Shown one piece after another: positions 8,308 to 17,324 of a stretch of DNA of 64,000 nt (position 1 is its first letter; the number at the start of each line of letters is the position of its first letter). Position numbers and translations under genes: made by a program. A model generated the notes under the pieces. The model ran no database searches. It was given only the letters and a program-made list of their open reading frames with translations, and was not told the origin of the DNA. The stretch is from Enteractinococcus helveticum (GTDB lineage: Bacteria; Actinomycetota; Actinomycetes; Actinomycetales; Micrococcaceae). The stretch lies in NCBI RefSeq assembly GCF_001657475.1, contig NZ_LXEY01000015.1, forward strand, positions 62,001 to 126,000. Direction: 5' to 3'.

Positions 8308-9063
8308 TTAGGTTGAGAGCATGAGGGTTGCCAGTGATGCGATGACCATCGAGTTAAATGCGAAACTCACCAACGCGTGCCAGCGGACGGTCGTTCGGAC
8401 GCGTCGACCCTTTAACTGGGCATCTGCTGGTCCAAGCATGGTCGAGATACCCAGGGCCAGAGAAAAGTAGTCACCCCAGACCGCATCTGTGGTCCCCGCA
8501 AATCGAACGGCGGCACCGCCGATATCTTGTGCTTGAACTCGCGCATACGCCAGCGTCTGCGTGACAACCACGGCCACCCAGTTGCTAAACGAGACAAGCA
8601 AAGCGATCACTTTCATCATAAATTCGCCTCGGAAATCAGGGACCGTCATGACGACCACGGTAAAGACGAGCGCCAGCAAGGACATCTGCAGCGAGATGGA
8701 CATGGTACCATCCGATCGGATGACCGCCGTGGACAGTTTCCGTCGCTCATGAACTCCACGAGAGGTGGTGCGCAGTTTTTCATGGAACGGCACCGAGGCT
8801 AAGCGGGAAAACCACCAGATCGTGATCGCACAGTAAAACACCGTGTAAATGAACCAGTACACGCCCATATAGATGACCACAAACAGCGGACTGATGCCAT
8901 CGGGTCGCAACATATCGGAAAACCGGTCGGTCACCATTGTGTTGAGCGGGAAGCTCAGCGGAAAGAACATCAGGAATGAAAACAACGCCACCAGGGTGAT
9001 GCGGCCGTTATCGGAATCCAATGCCCGCCGGGTCCAGGTTTGGATTGTGGTTCGCACGCTCAT
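8308..9063 (-). CDS. DUF1345 family membrane protein
   Basis: 251 residues with about five to six membrane helices and the DUF1345 C-terminal signature VWGDYFSLALGISTM, followed by R..VRWHALVSFAFNSMVIA. The family is widespread and of unknown function. It is convergent with the propeller gene and not clearly part of an operon. Confidence 0.8.
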   Translation of the reverse strand: MSVRTTIQTWTRRALDSDNGRITLVALFSFLMFFPLSFPLNTMVTDRFSDMLRPDGISPLFVVIYMGVYWFIYTVFYCAITIWWFSRLASVPFHEKLRTTSRGVHERRKLSTAVIRSDGTMSISLQMSLLALVFTVVVMTVPDFRGEFMMKVIALLVSFSNWVAVVVTQTLAYARVQAQDIGGAAVRFAGTTDAVWGDYFSLALGISTMLGPADAQLKGRRVRTTVRWHALVSFAFNSMVIASLATLMLST

Positions 9064-9118
9064 GTTGTATTAGGTACTCGGTTCAACCCTGGACTGACGT
9101 TGTACTACCTCAATACCA

Positions 9119-9160
9119 CTTCTTAGTGGGAAAATCCGTTGAGATTTTCCCACTAAGAAG
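9119..9160. repeat. 18-bp palindrome of the GTGGGAAAATC family
   Basis: Arms at 9119-9136 and 9143-9160 pair over 18 bases around the 6-base loop CGTTGA; the core is GTGGGAAAATC...GATTTTCCCAC. The same core and the same loop length occur at 34238-34265, and a variant lies at 5889-5924. All three are intergenic. Confidence 0.7.
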
Positions 9161-9176
9161 CGGTTCTTTAAAATGC

Positions 9177-9221
9177 AAAGCGGTGCGACACCCAACAGGT
9201 CCATGGGCGTCGCACCGCTTT
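9177..9221 (-). terminator. Terminator of the monooxygenase gene
   Basis: AAAGCGGTGCGAC (9177-9189) pairs with GTCGCACCGCTTT (9209-9221). On the minus strand it follows the monooxygenase stop codon by about 50 bases and is followed by a T-rich stretch. Confidence 0.65.
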
Positions 9222-9272
9222 GTGGATGAGGTCCTGATAGTAATCAGGACACGTTGTTATGCGTCGTCGTTA

Positions 9273-11234
9273 TTAGTCTTCGACGTGGATAGCCAGCGCG
9301 GCACGCTCAGCGATTTCGAGGTCGTTGATATATTCGGCTGGAGCAGTTTCTTCTGCTTCGATCATGTTGTTAGCAAAGAATTCAACGAGTTCTTCGCGAG
9401 CATCCAGCGGCAGCACACCAGCAACGTACTGATCTGGGCGCACGATGACAATCGCGCCGTTACTGCTGATTTCACGCTCGCGGAAAATATCGCGACCATG
9501 ACCGGCAGCATAGATCTGATTGATATCGATCAGACCGTATGGCACCTTGACCGGTTGGAACGCAGCTGGCACGTTGTAGTGTTCCACTTCGGTGTAGTCC
9601 TGCTGGTAGATCACCTTGGTGTCGAAGACCGCGTCGGTGTCACCATTGGCTGGGGTGTAGACCACGCGTGGTGAGGCTGGGTCCTCTTGCCACCAGTTGG
9701 CGAACTCGGCAGTTGGCGTGCCTTCCAGTGCAGGAGCGGCCGAATCAGCAAAGACATAGACGCGCCAGCGACCATCGGCTTCGTGGAAGTGGCCCAGGTG
9801 GCGCCAGCGGTTATCCGCACGACGGATAACTTCGGCGGACTTGAAGCGCTTACCCACCGGGAAACCTGCTGCCAGCTCCTGGTGCTGGGTGCCCAGAGTG
9901 ACCTGGTTTTCGGTGTATTCGGTCATGAAGCCGGCGGGGAATTCGAAGGTCTTGGTGTAGAACTCTTCAACCTCGGAGGAGTCATCGCCCTGGGTTGCCA
10001 TGATGCTGGACCACTGCTTATCGAAGTTGATCAGATCATGTGCGACAACGGAGCGCTCTTCGGCGTAGGTGTTCAGCAGGCTGGCTGGTGCGCGGTTTTC
10101 GAGCACGGCACCCAGTTTCCACCCGAGGTTGAACCCGTCCTGCATGGACACGTTCATACCCTGACCGGCCTTGGCCGAGTGGGTGTGGCAGGCATCGCCC
10201 ATGATGAAGGCATGCGGGGTGCGGGTATCGCGTTCGCCCTCTGGGACGTCGTCGAACCCGGTGGCAACGCGGTGGGCAACCTCGTACACCGACCACCAGG
10301 CAACCGATTTCACATCCAAGGTGTACGGGCTCAACACGGCGTTGGCGGTGTCAATAATGTCCTGGACCGGCGTCGAACGAATGGTTTTGGCATTGGCTTC
10401 GGTGACTTCACCCAGGTCAACGTACATGCGCACCAGGTAGCCACCCTCACGTGGGATCAACAGGATGTTGCCCTTATCGTGCGACTGGATCGAGCACTTG
10501 AGCTGAATGTCTGGGAAGTCGGTGTTGGCCATGATGTCAATGACGCCCCAGGCGTGCATCGAGGCGTCACCCTCAAGGCGGTGGCCAAGGGTCTTGCGCA
10601 CGGTTGACCGGGCGCCGTCGCCACCAACCAGGTACTTGGCTTTCACGGTGCGTTCTTCACCCAGGCGCTCACCGGCAACATAGCGGATGGTTGCGGTGAC
10701 GGGGTATACGGCGTCCGGATCAATTTGCGCGGTGACAAATTCCACGCCGTAGTCCGGGGTGGCACGGCCTGGTGCACGCTCGGCGTCACGCAGGAAGTAG
10801 TCCAGAATGCGCGACTGGTTCACATAGATGTGTGGGAATTCGGAGATACCGGTGGCATCGTCGGGGCTGCGCGAGGAACGCACAATCTTGGTTGGGTCCT
10901 CTTTATCCGGTGCCCAGAACGCCATCTCAACGTTGCGATAGGACTCAGCAATCACCTCTTCGGCGAAACCGAATGCCTGGAAGGTCTCAACCGAGCGGGC
11001 CTGAATACCATCAGCCTGACCGACCTCGAGACGTCCCGGGCGCTTTTCAATCGCGCGCACGTTAATTGATGGGAAACGTGACAGCTGTGCCAGCACAACG
11101 GCCGCAGCGGGGCCGGTACCCACGATCAGGACATCCATCTCATCTGGGATCTCCTCCGGGCGGTCTACACCGTAACCGGCTGCCGGTTTAATACGTGGGT
11201 CTTCAGAGTTGTAACCCCGGTAATGAAATTGCAT
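9273..11234 (-). CDS. FAD-dependent aromatic monooxygenase (3-hydroxybenzoate 4-monooxygenase/phenol hydroxylase type)
   Basis: 653 residues, the length of the MobA/phenol 2-monooxygenase group of class A flavin hydroxylases. Visible parts are the FAD GxGxxx start (VLIVGTGPAAAVVLAQLS, about residues 35-52), an R/DG-type region (LVGGDGARSTVRKTLG), the second FAD motif (FIMGDACHTHSAKAGQGMNVSMQDGFNLGWKL) and a thioredoxin-like C-terminal third, as in phenol hydroxylase. These enzymes hydroxylate a phenolic ring using NAD(P)H and O2. The usual GxGPAG has alanine in place of the last glycine. It is divergent from an IclR regulator. The substrate could be 3-hydroxybenzoate or another phenol. Confidence 0.85.
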   Translation of the reverse strand: MQFHYRGYNSEDPRIKPAAGYGVDRPEEIPDEMDVLIVGTGPAAAVVLAQLSRFPSINVRAIEKRPGRLEVGQADGIQARSVETFQAFGFAEEVIAESYRNVEMAFWAPDKEDPTKIVRSSRSPDDATGISEFPHIYVNQSRILDYFLRDAERAPGRATPDYGVEFVTAQIDPDAVYPVTATIRYVAGERLGEERTVKAKYLVGGDGARSTVRKTLGHRLEGDASMHAWGVIDIMANTDFPDIQLKCSIQSHDKGNILLIPREGGYLVRMYVDLGEVTEANAKTIRSTPVQDIIDTANAVLSPYTLDVKSVAWWSVYEVAHRVATGFDDVPEGERDTRTPHAFIMGDACHTHSAKAGQGMNVSMQDGFNLGWKLGAVLENRAPASLLNTYAEERSVVAHDLINFDKQWSSIMATQGDDSSEVEEFYTKTFEFPAGFMTEYTENQVTLGTQHQELAAGFPVGKRFKSAEVIRRADNRWRHLGHFHEADGRWRVYVFADSAAPALEGTPTAEFANWWQEDPASPRVVYTPANGDTDAVFDTKVIYQQDYTEVEHYNVPAAFQPVKVPYGLIDINQIYAAGHGRDIFREREISSNGAIVIVRPDQYVAGVLPLDAREELVEFFANNMIEAEETAPAEYINDLEIAERAALAIHVED

Positions 11235-11304
11235 CGACTACTCCTTGTGAACACACTGACACGGCGGACGCCGTCGTGGGCGGAGGCTTGCACCCAACCC
11301 CACC

Positions 11305-11339
11305 TGTCTCTATAGTTGAGACATCATTCTATTTATAGA
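11305..11339. promoter_or_regulatory. Two dyads in the monooxygenase/IclR divergent promoter
   Basis: TGTCTC-N7-GAGACA spans 11305-11323 and TCTAT-TT-ATAGA spans 11328-11339. Both lie in the 160-base gap between divergent start codons and are good candidates for IclR operators controlling both genes. Binding is inferred. Confidence 0.4.
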
Positions 11340-11393
11340 TACAAGAATAGCGATGTGGCGTTGAACGCGCAACATTTTAACGAGGATCACAGC

Positions 11394-12065
11394 ATGACGA
11401 GCACTACCAAACAGACTACGGGCGGATCGCAGACGCTAGCTCGCGGCCTGCATGCCCTGGCATTGATCGGTGAGTCAAATACGCCCTTGACAGTTCCCGA
11501 AGTCGCCGAGCAGCTGGGGATCCATCGCTCAATGGCCTACCGGTTAGTGCGCACCTTACAAGACTTTGGTTTTGTTGAACGCGATCCCACCGGGCGCCTC
11601 GAAATCGGTGTGCGCATGGCCACCTTGACCCGCAGCATCGCTCGAGATCTGCAAGCCGCCGCCAGCCCCGAGCTCGTGGCATTGGCCAACTCCTTGGGCA
11701 TGACCGCTTTTATTGTTGCCTACGACGGCGAACAGGCCGTTACGCTGCTGGCCGTGGAACCCCAAAACGCCGTCACCACGGTGGCCCAGCGCCCGGGCAG
11801 TCGCCACCCGATTGATCACGGCGCCCCGGGCAGAGTGATTCGATCCCAGTTGAAACCCGACGCATTCCCGGCCAAACGTTACGAGTTTAGCCAGGACGAA
11901 GTGTTCTCTGGCTTATCGTCGATCGCGGTGCCGTTGCGTACCGCAGATGAGCGCCCGGCGTCGTTAGCCATTCTGTACGTCATGAGTGACCTGGACGTCG
12001 AAGAAGTTGCCAATAAACTGGAAGAATCGGCTGGCCGAATCGAGAGCTTATTGACCACGCACTAA
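11394..12065 (+). CDS. IclR family transcriptional regulator
   Basis: 223 residues: a winged helix with TVPEVAEQLGIHRSMAYRLVRTLQ in the first third and an IclR effector domain after it. The C-terminal domain is shorter than usual. The ATG at 11394 follows GAGGAT by six bases; an upstream in-frame start at 11316 would add 26 unlikely residues inside the promoter dyads. It is divergent from the flavin monooxygenase and is its likely regulator. Its stop overlaps by 4 bases the stop of the convergent Rid gene. Confidence 0.88.
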   Translation: MTSTTKQTTGGSQTLARGLHALALIGESNTPLTVPEVAEQLGIHRSMAYRLVRTLQDFGFVERDPTGRLEIGVRMATLTRSIARDLQAAASPELVALANSLGMTAFIVAYDGEQAVTLLAVEPQNAVTTVAQRPGSRHPIDHGAPGRVIRSQLKPDAFPAKRYEFSQDEVFSGLSSIAVPLRTADERPASLAILYVMSDLDVEEVANKLEESAGRIESLLTTH

Positions 12066-12454
12066 CGCGCCTCGTCGATGATCGCCAATAGGTCAGCCTG
12101 GATCAGGGCACCACGGTCCAGTGTTGCCGCCATGACCTGGCGCGCCGGACGCGAGGCAGGATCCGGAAACATCCGCTGCCAGTGTTCATTGAGTGCCGCC
12201 CGGTTGCGATATTCGACCATGTGGACGTTGAGTTTTAAAATATCATCCGGGCTGCCGCCAGCCGCCTGCATCACGTTGCGAATGTGGGTAAACACGTTGG
12301 CAACCTGGGAGTCCAAATCGGCGGGCAGCTGCTGCGTGTCAGGATCGCGGCCGGTCAACACTCCTGAGGCAAGATAGGGGCCAATTTTACTGGCCACTGG
12401 GATCGGATTGTCATGACCGAAGCCTTCGGTATAGATACTCACGCGCGACGCCAT
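12062..12454 (-). CDS. Rid family (RidA/YjgF-like) protein
   Basis: About 130 residues with the Rid fold order: YLASGVLTGRDP, QVANVFTHIRNVMQAAGGSPDDILKLNVHM and ARQVMAATLDRGALIQADLLAI. The last part carries the spot where active RidA enzymes have a catalytic arginine (here DRGALIQ, so that residue is unclear). Rid proteins hydrolyse reactive enamine/imine intermediates or act on ring-cleavage products. The ATG at 12454 has GGGAGGG upstream. It is 11 bases downstream of the thioesterase gene, so the two form an operon. Confidence 0.82.
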   Translation of the reverse strand: MASRVSIYTEGFGHDNPIPVASKIGPYLASGVLTGRDPDTQQLPADLDSQVANVFTHIRNVMQAAGGSPDDILKLNVHMVEYRNRAALNEHWQRMFPDPASRPARQVMAATLDRGALIQADLLAIIDEAR

Positions 12455-12465
12455 AGGGCCCTCCC

Positions 12466-13095
12466 CTACTGGTGACCCGAACGCACCGCAACAAACAGTG
12501 CATCGGCTTCGGCACACAGGGTTTCGCCGTGCAAAATCTGCGCGGACACGAACCGCTTGCGTCCCTCAACCAACTCCAGCCGGGCACGTAATTCCAATCG
12601 CACATCAACCGGGGCGACATTGCGATACTGCGTCTTCAGATACGCCGTGCGACACGGAATACCCTGGGGACCTGCGGCCATGCGGCCCATCGCCGAGTCA
12701 AAGATCAGCGAAATCACCCCACCGTGCATCGCCTGGTTCATGCCCATGGCAAACTGGCCGGGCTGAAAGTGGGCGCGGAGTTCGTCTTCGTCAAAATGAT
12801 CCACGGTCAGCGGTGGGACCAGGGCTTGCGACGGCGAAATTCCCATGTCACCCAGCGCATACAGCCGCTCGTGCTCCGGTACCTCAAGCGTGGTCAGCAG
12901 CTCGGTGAGTTCAGCCAGCTTGGCCTGAATCAACTGCGCCTGAGCAACGTCCGGATTGGCCGCCACCAGGGCGTCTTGGAATTGCCGGACCTGCGTCATC
13001 ATTTCCAGATAGGCCGTCGCCTGGTCGGTTTCAGGGAACGGGCGACGACGATGCTGAGTCATTTCAATGGCATCCATGCGCTGTGAAGTGGTCAT
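12466..13095 (-). CDS. Hot-dog fold thioesterase, PaaI-like
   Basis: About 209 residues. The C-terminal 130 carry the hot-dog features MNQAMHGGVISLIFDSAMG and TAYLKTQYRNVAPVDVRLELRARLE, with the His-Gly-Gly loop of PaaI-type acyl-CoA thioesterases. The first 75 residues form a helical extension. The ATG at 13095-13093 was chosen because TATCCT ends 6 bases before it (leaderless pattern); the longer open frame upstream has no support. It sits first in a two-gene operon with the Rid protein, possibly cleaning up acyl-CoA products of aromatic breakdown (inference). Confidence 0.78.
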   Translation of the reverse strand: MTTSQRMDAIEMTQHRRRPFPETDQATAYLEMMTQVRQFQDALVAANPDVAQAQLIQAKLAELTELLTTLEVPEHERLYALGDMGISPSQALVPPLTVDHFDEDELRAHFQPGQFAMGMNQAMHGGVISLIFDSAMGRMAAGPQGIPCRTAYLKTQYRNVAPVDVRLELRARLELVEGRKRFVSAQILHGETLCAEADALFVAVRSGHQ

Positions 13096-13339
13096 TGCAC
13101 CAGGATAGCAAGCCTGCCCCGAAATACTGCCGCTGCAACCGCCCAGCCAGCATGGGCTACCAAGACCCCGGCCAGTCAGCACTTTACGGCACCATGTTTC
13201 GGTCCACATCAACCACAAATTCATGGCTGAAGTATTTCTAATCTGTAACACTATACGAAACTTGAGAGGCAACGTATGATGAACACAACGAACACTTTTT
13301 AACAGCAAAGCCAGTCGGTTTAGTGCAATTGAGTGAGGT

Positions 13340-14899
13340 ATGCAAGACGTCGATGACCTTCTTCCCGATGAAGGTGAACCATCTTCTCTAGACGGGCTTG
13401 CTCAGTTCGTCTACCAGGTGGAAGATGTGCTTGCTCAGAAGGATTATGCCACAGCTGCCTCCCTCGTCGAAGAGAACATCGCTGCAGCCTGGTTTGGCTT
13501 TGAACCTGCACGCATCTCAGAAATTCTCAAACTCCTGGCATACGAAGTCGGTGATGCAGCGCCCTTAGTCACTGCAGCCTACAAAATCCTCTCCGCTTCC
13601 AAAGCCGGACTCACTAACACCCAAGCACTGCAGGACCAGCTCGACAGTGACGACCCAAAGCAAATGTTTGTGCTGGCAATGTTTCGGATGAGTGACTACC
13701 GGGTGCATGGGATGATCAGTCGGGCACTCGAACAAGCCGATGTGATCGAGACCTATCTGGCCAAAATGCGACCGAGCCTGACCCCACGCGGCGGCTGGTT
13801 GTTACAAGCCCCCGGGCAAATCGGCATTACCGCCATGCTAGCCGGAGATTTTTCACGGGCGCTGAGTTCGTTGATGCATGCACAATTACGACCTGCCAAT
13901 CCAAAGTTCGTTTTTCTGGAGCGCGAAGCACTCGTAAAATCGGCCCTGATTCACGCTACATTTGGCAATGCTGCCACTGCGACGGGGCTTCTGACTCGGG
14001 CCGCTCAGGTTCCCCGCACGTCCAGTTGGGTTGAACAGCGTGTTGATGTCCAAGCGGAATTCGCCGACATCCTGTTAGACCAGGGCGATTTAGAAGACAT
14101 GATCGACCGGCTTGAAGTCATCAGCCTGCATGAAGTGGGAGAAATGTGGCCCTTTTATGTCGTCGCGCTGCACCGCCTGTTGGTGGCAGCTGGGCACCAC
14201 GATGAAGTTGAGCATCGACTTGAAATGCTTGATTCACTACCGCTGCCACGAATAGACGGAGAAGGATTTACCGGTAGCGTGCTTCCACTGAAGCGAGCGC
14301 TGGTAGCGCTCAGCGTTGGGCGCGGTTCGGAAGCTGTGCGACCACTGGAGCGGGCTGACCATTCCCTAACCTATACAAAGCTGGTCAGTGCCGCAGCCGA
14401 CCTGTATGTGGGACGCTTACACCACGCGTTGGACCATATCAGGGGCTTACAATATGCGACGCGGGGCTTTCGACTTCTGGAAATCCGTAGGCTCTCGGTG
14501 CTCGCCGCCGCCCAGTACATGCTGGGCCATACTGATGAAAGTATTGCTGCGTTGAAACATGCCGCTGAGATGCCACGAGGTTTGACCCCGCAAGAAAAAT
14601 TGCTCTTCGGTGAAGAAATCCAACAGTTTGCCGAAAAGCATGTGCCCTCATGGCCCAAAGAATCTAACGGCAAAGCGATCTTCTTACCGCAGTTGCCACA
14701 ACGCGGTCACTCACTGACCCAGAGAGAAATTGAAATTCTCGAGCACCTTGCGCTGGGCCTGACCAGAGTAGAGATTGCAGAGCGGTTGTTCGTCAGTCTC
14801 AGTACGGTCAAGACCCAACTGCAGTCGATCTACAGAAAACTTGAAGTGTCTTCGGCAGCGGACGCAGTATTTGAAGGAGAGCGACGGGGCATCATTTAG
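13340..14899 (+). CDS. LuxR-type regulator with helical-repeat N-terminus, paralogue 1
   Basis: 519 residues. The C-terminal 65 form a LuxR/GerE helix-turn-helix (SLTQREIEILEHLALGLTRVEIAERL, then STVKTQLQSIYRKLEVSS). The preceding 440 residues are all-helical with alternating hydrophobic patterns, like the superhelical repeats of MalT, but no P-loop ATPase is present, so this is a shortened LAL-type design. It is the first of three tandem paralogues (others at 15644 and 17325) that align end to end, for example through GEMWPFYV, RIDGEGFTGS and TRGF. The stop lies 23 bases from the 3' end of a tRNA-Phe gene. A ribosome site (GAGTGAGG) precedes the ATG. Probable role: control of the surface-protein cluster (inference from position). 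Confidence 0.82.
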   Translation: MQDVDDLLPDEGEPSSLDGLAQFVYQVEDVLAQKDYATAASLVEENIAAAWFGFEPARISEILKLLAYEVGDAAPLVTAAYKILSASKAGLTNTQALQDQLDSDDPKQMFVLAMFRMSDYRVHGMISRALEQADVIETYLAKMRPSLTPRGGWLLQAPGQIGITAMLAGDFSRALSSLMHAQLRPANPKFVFLEREALVKSALIHATFGNAATATGLLTRAAQVPRTSSWVEQRVDVQAEFADILLDQGDLEDMIDRLEVISLHEVGEMWPFYVVALHRLLVAAGHHDEVEHRLEMLDSLPLPRIDGEGFTGSVLPLKRALVALSVGRGSEAVRPLERADHSLTYTKLVSAAADLYVGRLHHALDHIRGLQYATRGFRLLEIRRLSVLAAAQYMLGHTDESIAALKHAAEMPRGLTPQEKLLFGEEIQQFAEKHVPSWPKESNGKAIFLPQLPQRGHSLTQREIEILEHLALGLTRVEIAERLFVSLSTVKTQLQSIYRKLEVSSAADAVFEGERRGII

Positions 14900-14922
14900 C
14901 CCATGATGTTGCGGCAGCGTTG

Positions 14923-14995
14923 TGGTCCCGACCGGCGTCGATCCGGTGACCTTTCGATTTTCAGTCGAACGCTCTACCAACTGAGCTAGAGGACC
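14923..14995 (-). tRNA. tRNA-Phe (GAA), first copy
   Basis: A 73-base cloverleaf with anticodon loop CTGAAAA and T-arm ACCGG-ATCGACG-CCGGT; CCA is not encoded. The acceptor stem has a C7-C66 mismatch, whereas the copy at 27904 has G7-C66. The change is one base and suggests this copy is decaying or suboptimal. Confidence 0.93.
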
Positions 14996-15023
14996 TGACG
15001 AGCCTGCAGCTCATCATGGACAA

Positions 15024-15049
15024 AGAGCCCGTCCGTATGGACAGGCTCT
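15024..15049 (-). terminator. Hairpin between tRNA-Asp and tRNA-Phe
   Basis: Stem AGAGCCCGTCC/GGACAGGCTCT with a 4-base loop, followed by only a short T-stretch on the minus strand. The same hairpin lies in the second array at 28005-28030 although flanking bases differ, so it is conserved. It may be a processing signal or a weak terminator. Confidence 0.5.
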
Positions 15050-15059
15050 TCAAAATCCG

Positions 15060-15133
15060 CGACCCTGACGGGACTTGAACCCGCGACCTCCGCCGTGACA
15101 GGGCGGCGCGCTAACCAACTGCGCTACAGGGCC
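15060..15133 (-). tRNA. tRNA-Asp (GTC), first copy
   Basis: A 74-base cloverleaf with anticodon loop CTGTCAC and paired acceptor GGCCCTG/CAGGGTC; identical to the copy at 28039. Confidence 0.95.
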
Positions 15134-15171
15134 ATGAGAAAAACATCTTCCTCAAGCCAATAAGTGGCTTG

Positions 15172-15244
15172 TACCCCCAACGGGATTCGAACCCGTGCCG
15201 CCGCCGTGAAAGGGCGGTGTCCTAGGCCACTAGACGATGGGGGC
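15172..15244 (-). tRNA. tRNA-Glu (TTC), first copy
   Basis: A 73-base cloverleaf with anticodon loop CTTTCAC and acceptor GCCCCCA/TGGGGGT. It is first in the Glu-Asp-Phe array on the minus strand and identical to the copy at 28155. The 400 bases between it and the next gene hold the promoter of LuxR paralogue 2 and a palindrome at 15376. Confidence 0.95.
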
Positions 15245-15375
15245 CTTTCTAATCTCGAGCACCAAACCGGCTCGAAGTTAGAACCACAATCATAAAGGCA
15301 ACTGCCCACCATAATCAAATCACTCAAAAATCGCTCCGGTTGTCACATATCGCAGCAACTTCAACCTCCTTAACG

Positions 15376-15385
15376 TGTCATGACA
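15376..15385. promoter_or_regulatory. TGTCATGACA palindrome upstream of LuxR paralogue 2
   Basis: A perfect 10-base palindrome 258 bases upstream of the start at 15644. The same sequence occurs at 25237-25246 upstream of the surface protein, and GTCATGACA occurs at 25407-25415. Candidate operator; function is inferred from the shared placement. Confidence 0.35.
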
Positions 15386-15643
15386 TAACCCACCCCCGAC
15401 TCGACCGACATCTCCCTAGTCCACACCGACACTACTATCGACACAAGACCTAATGACCTCAATGCGGTCGGAAGAGTGGGCGCGTCTAGACATTTCCTCT
15501 TGTTCAAGCATATAATCTAGACTTTCGTCGAGAACGGTCCAGTGCTTCTTCTAGACACACAGGCATTATCCGCCTAGTTACCGGTTAGTATTACCTTGAA
15601 GCATTCCCATGGTGGGTAGAAAGTCAAGCAGAAAGGGAAGGCC

Positions 15644-17197
15644 ATGTCTGACCAGATGCATTCCGGCCAGCATATTTCCTTTCGTACTGATGACCTCTCG
15701 TTGCTCGCCGAGGAAATTGAAACTACTCTAGCGCGGCAAGAGTTTGATGAAACTGCCAAGCTCCTCGCGCGCGACGTTACATCCACCTGGTTTGCGCTGC
15801 GCCCATCGAGGGCCCTGGAAATCATCCAGATCCTGGCAGCAAAAGATCCTGCCCCCTCGCCTTTTCTCAAAGCCGCATTGAAAGTCTTCTCTGAAGACAC
15901 TCCGGGCACGATTGACTCACCTACGGCCCTGTCCGGCATCCGGCTCAATGAGCCACGCGATATGTACGTACTATCCCTGTTACGCGTGGGCGATTTCAGG
16001 CTCAAGGGGCGCAGTCGTGACGCATTGCAGCAAAGCTTCGAAATGGAAAAGCATCTGGGCAAGATGCAGCCGCTGCTTGATTCACATGATGGATGGACGC
16101 TGAACACCTCCGTGCAAGTTGGTGTCTCAGCAATGCTTGCTGGTGACTTTACCCGTGCCCTGACGAACTTCACGCGAGCACAGATGCACGTCCCGGTGCC
16201 GAAGTTTGCCTTCCTTACCCGCGACGCCCTAGCTAAGTCTGCGTTGATTCACGCATGTTTTGGTAATGCGACGACAGCGAAATCACTCATCCAACGAGCT
16301 GACCGCATTTCGCGCACCTCGAGCTGGACTGAATCACACATCGACTCACACCGGGACTTCGCCAACGTGCTCGTCTCATTTGAAAATTATGAAGAAGCAC
16401 TAGAGCAACTGGAAGCCATTAGCCTGCACGACATCGGCGAAATGTGGCCTTTCTATATCCTGGCCGTCCACCGCGTTCTGGAAGGCGGCGGGTATCATGA
16501 TGAGCTAGAACATCGTCTGGAAATGTTCGACACGATGCCCTTTCCTCGCCTGGATGGCGATGGATTCACTGGCAGTATCATTCCGCTAAAGCGCGCCATG
16601 CTAGCAATGAAAGCCGGTCGTGGTACTGAAGCACATGATTTCTTAGAGCGAGCCGATCAAAGCCTGCCCTACACCCAACTGTTCCAGGCCGCATCGAATA
16701 TATATGCTGGCCGCACCCAGCAGGCGATCCAACAGGTCTCTCGACTGAGAACAGATACCCGCGGCTTTCGCATGATGGAGGTGCGTCGGCTTTCTATTTT
16801 GGCGGCGGCACAGTATCAGTCTGATGAGAATGAAGAGTGCATCGATACTCTCAAACGTGCCGCAGAGCTTCCTCGAGGGCTAACTCAAACGGAAGTCCAG
16901 CTGTTTAGTCCCGAGACTCGTGAACTTGCTGCAAAACATGTGCCGAATTGGCCGGCTGATAATCACGGTCCGTCCGCGTTTCTTACCGGGTTACCCAAGC
17001 CCGGCCTGGCACTGACTGACCGCGAAGTTGAAATCATTAAACACCTTGCCGAAGGGCACACGCGGGCCAAGATGGCAGAAGCGATGTTCATCTCACTGAA
17101 CACCTTGAAGACTCACCTAAAATCGATCTATAAAAAGCTTGATGTGTCTTCTGCCGATGACGCAATTCTCGGAGCCCAGCGGCGCGGCCTTATTTGA
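15644..17197 (+). CDS. LuxR-type regulator, paralogue 2
   Basis: 517 residues, same architecture as paralogue 1: a helical-repeat N-terminal region of about 440 residues and a C-terminal LuxR helix-turn-helix (LTDREVEIIKHLAEGHTRAKMAEAMFISLNTLKTHL). Shared landmarks with its neighbours include the GDF(T/S)RAL, FGNA.TA and GEMWPFY stretches. A strong ribosome site (GGGAAGG) lies 4 bases before the ATG. It is intact and is the only full paralogue inside the tRNA-bracketed segment. No ATPase or sensor domain is recognisable; whatever it senses probably binds the helical region. Confidence 0.82.
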   Translation: MSDQMHSGQHISFRTDDLSLLAEEIETTLARQEFDETAKLLARDVTSTWFALRPSRALEIIQILAAKDPAPSPFLKAALKVFSEDTPGTIDSPTALSGIRLNEPRDMYVLSLLRVGDFRLKGRSRDALQQSFEMEKHLGKMQPLLDSHDGWTLNTSVQVGVSAMLAGDFTRALTNFTRAQMHVPVPKFAFLTRDALAKSALIHACFGNATTAKSLIQRADRISRTSSWTESHIDSHRDFANVLVSFENYEEALEQLEAISLHDIGEMWPFYILAVHRVLEGGGYHDELEHRLEMFDTMPFPRLDGDGFTGSIIPLKRAMLAMKAGRGTEAHDFLERADQSLPYTQLFQAASNIYAGRTQQAIQQVSRLRTDTRGFRMMEVRRLSILAAAQYQSDENEECIDTLKRAAELPRGLTQTEVQLFSPETRELAAKHVPNWPADNHGPSAFLTGLPKPGLALTDREVEIIKHLAEGHTRAKMAEAMFISLNTLKTHLKSIYKKLDVSSADDAILGAQRRGLI

Positions 17198-17324
17198 TGG
17201 CCTGACTGCAACGGAAACTCTAACCGTGTCTGTGCCAATGACTATTTATTGACACTGAACTTGAAGTCTAAACCTTGCTGATTTTTCAACTGCGACTGGT
17301 GAGCCAGTAGGAGCCTTAACATCA

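Noticed and set aside
9687-10607. A 306-residue plus-strand frame inside the monooxygenase gene
   Set aside because: It is antisense to conserved FAD motifs and shows no domain, so it is a shadow of the real gene.
13096-13308. Longer start for the thioesterase (280 residues)
   Set aside because: The added N-terminal stretch is Cys/Arg-rich and overlaps the likely promoter; the ATG at 13095 with a nearby -10 box fits better.
15245-15643. An integrase or excisionase gene near the tRNA array
   Set aside because: No frame in this gap or elsewhere in the island resembles an integrase, so integration by a standard tRNA-targeting element is not supported.
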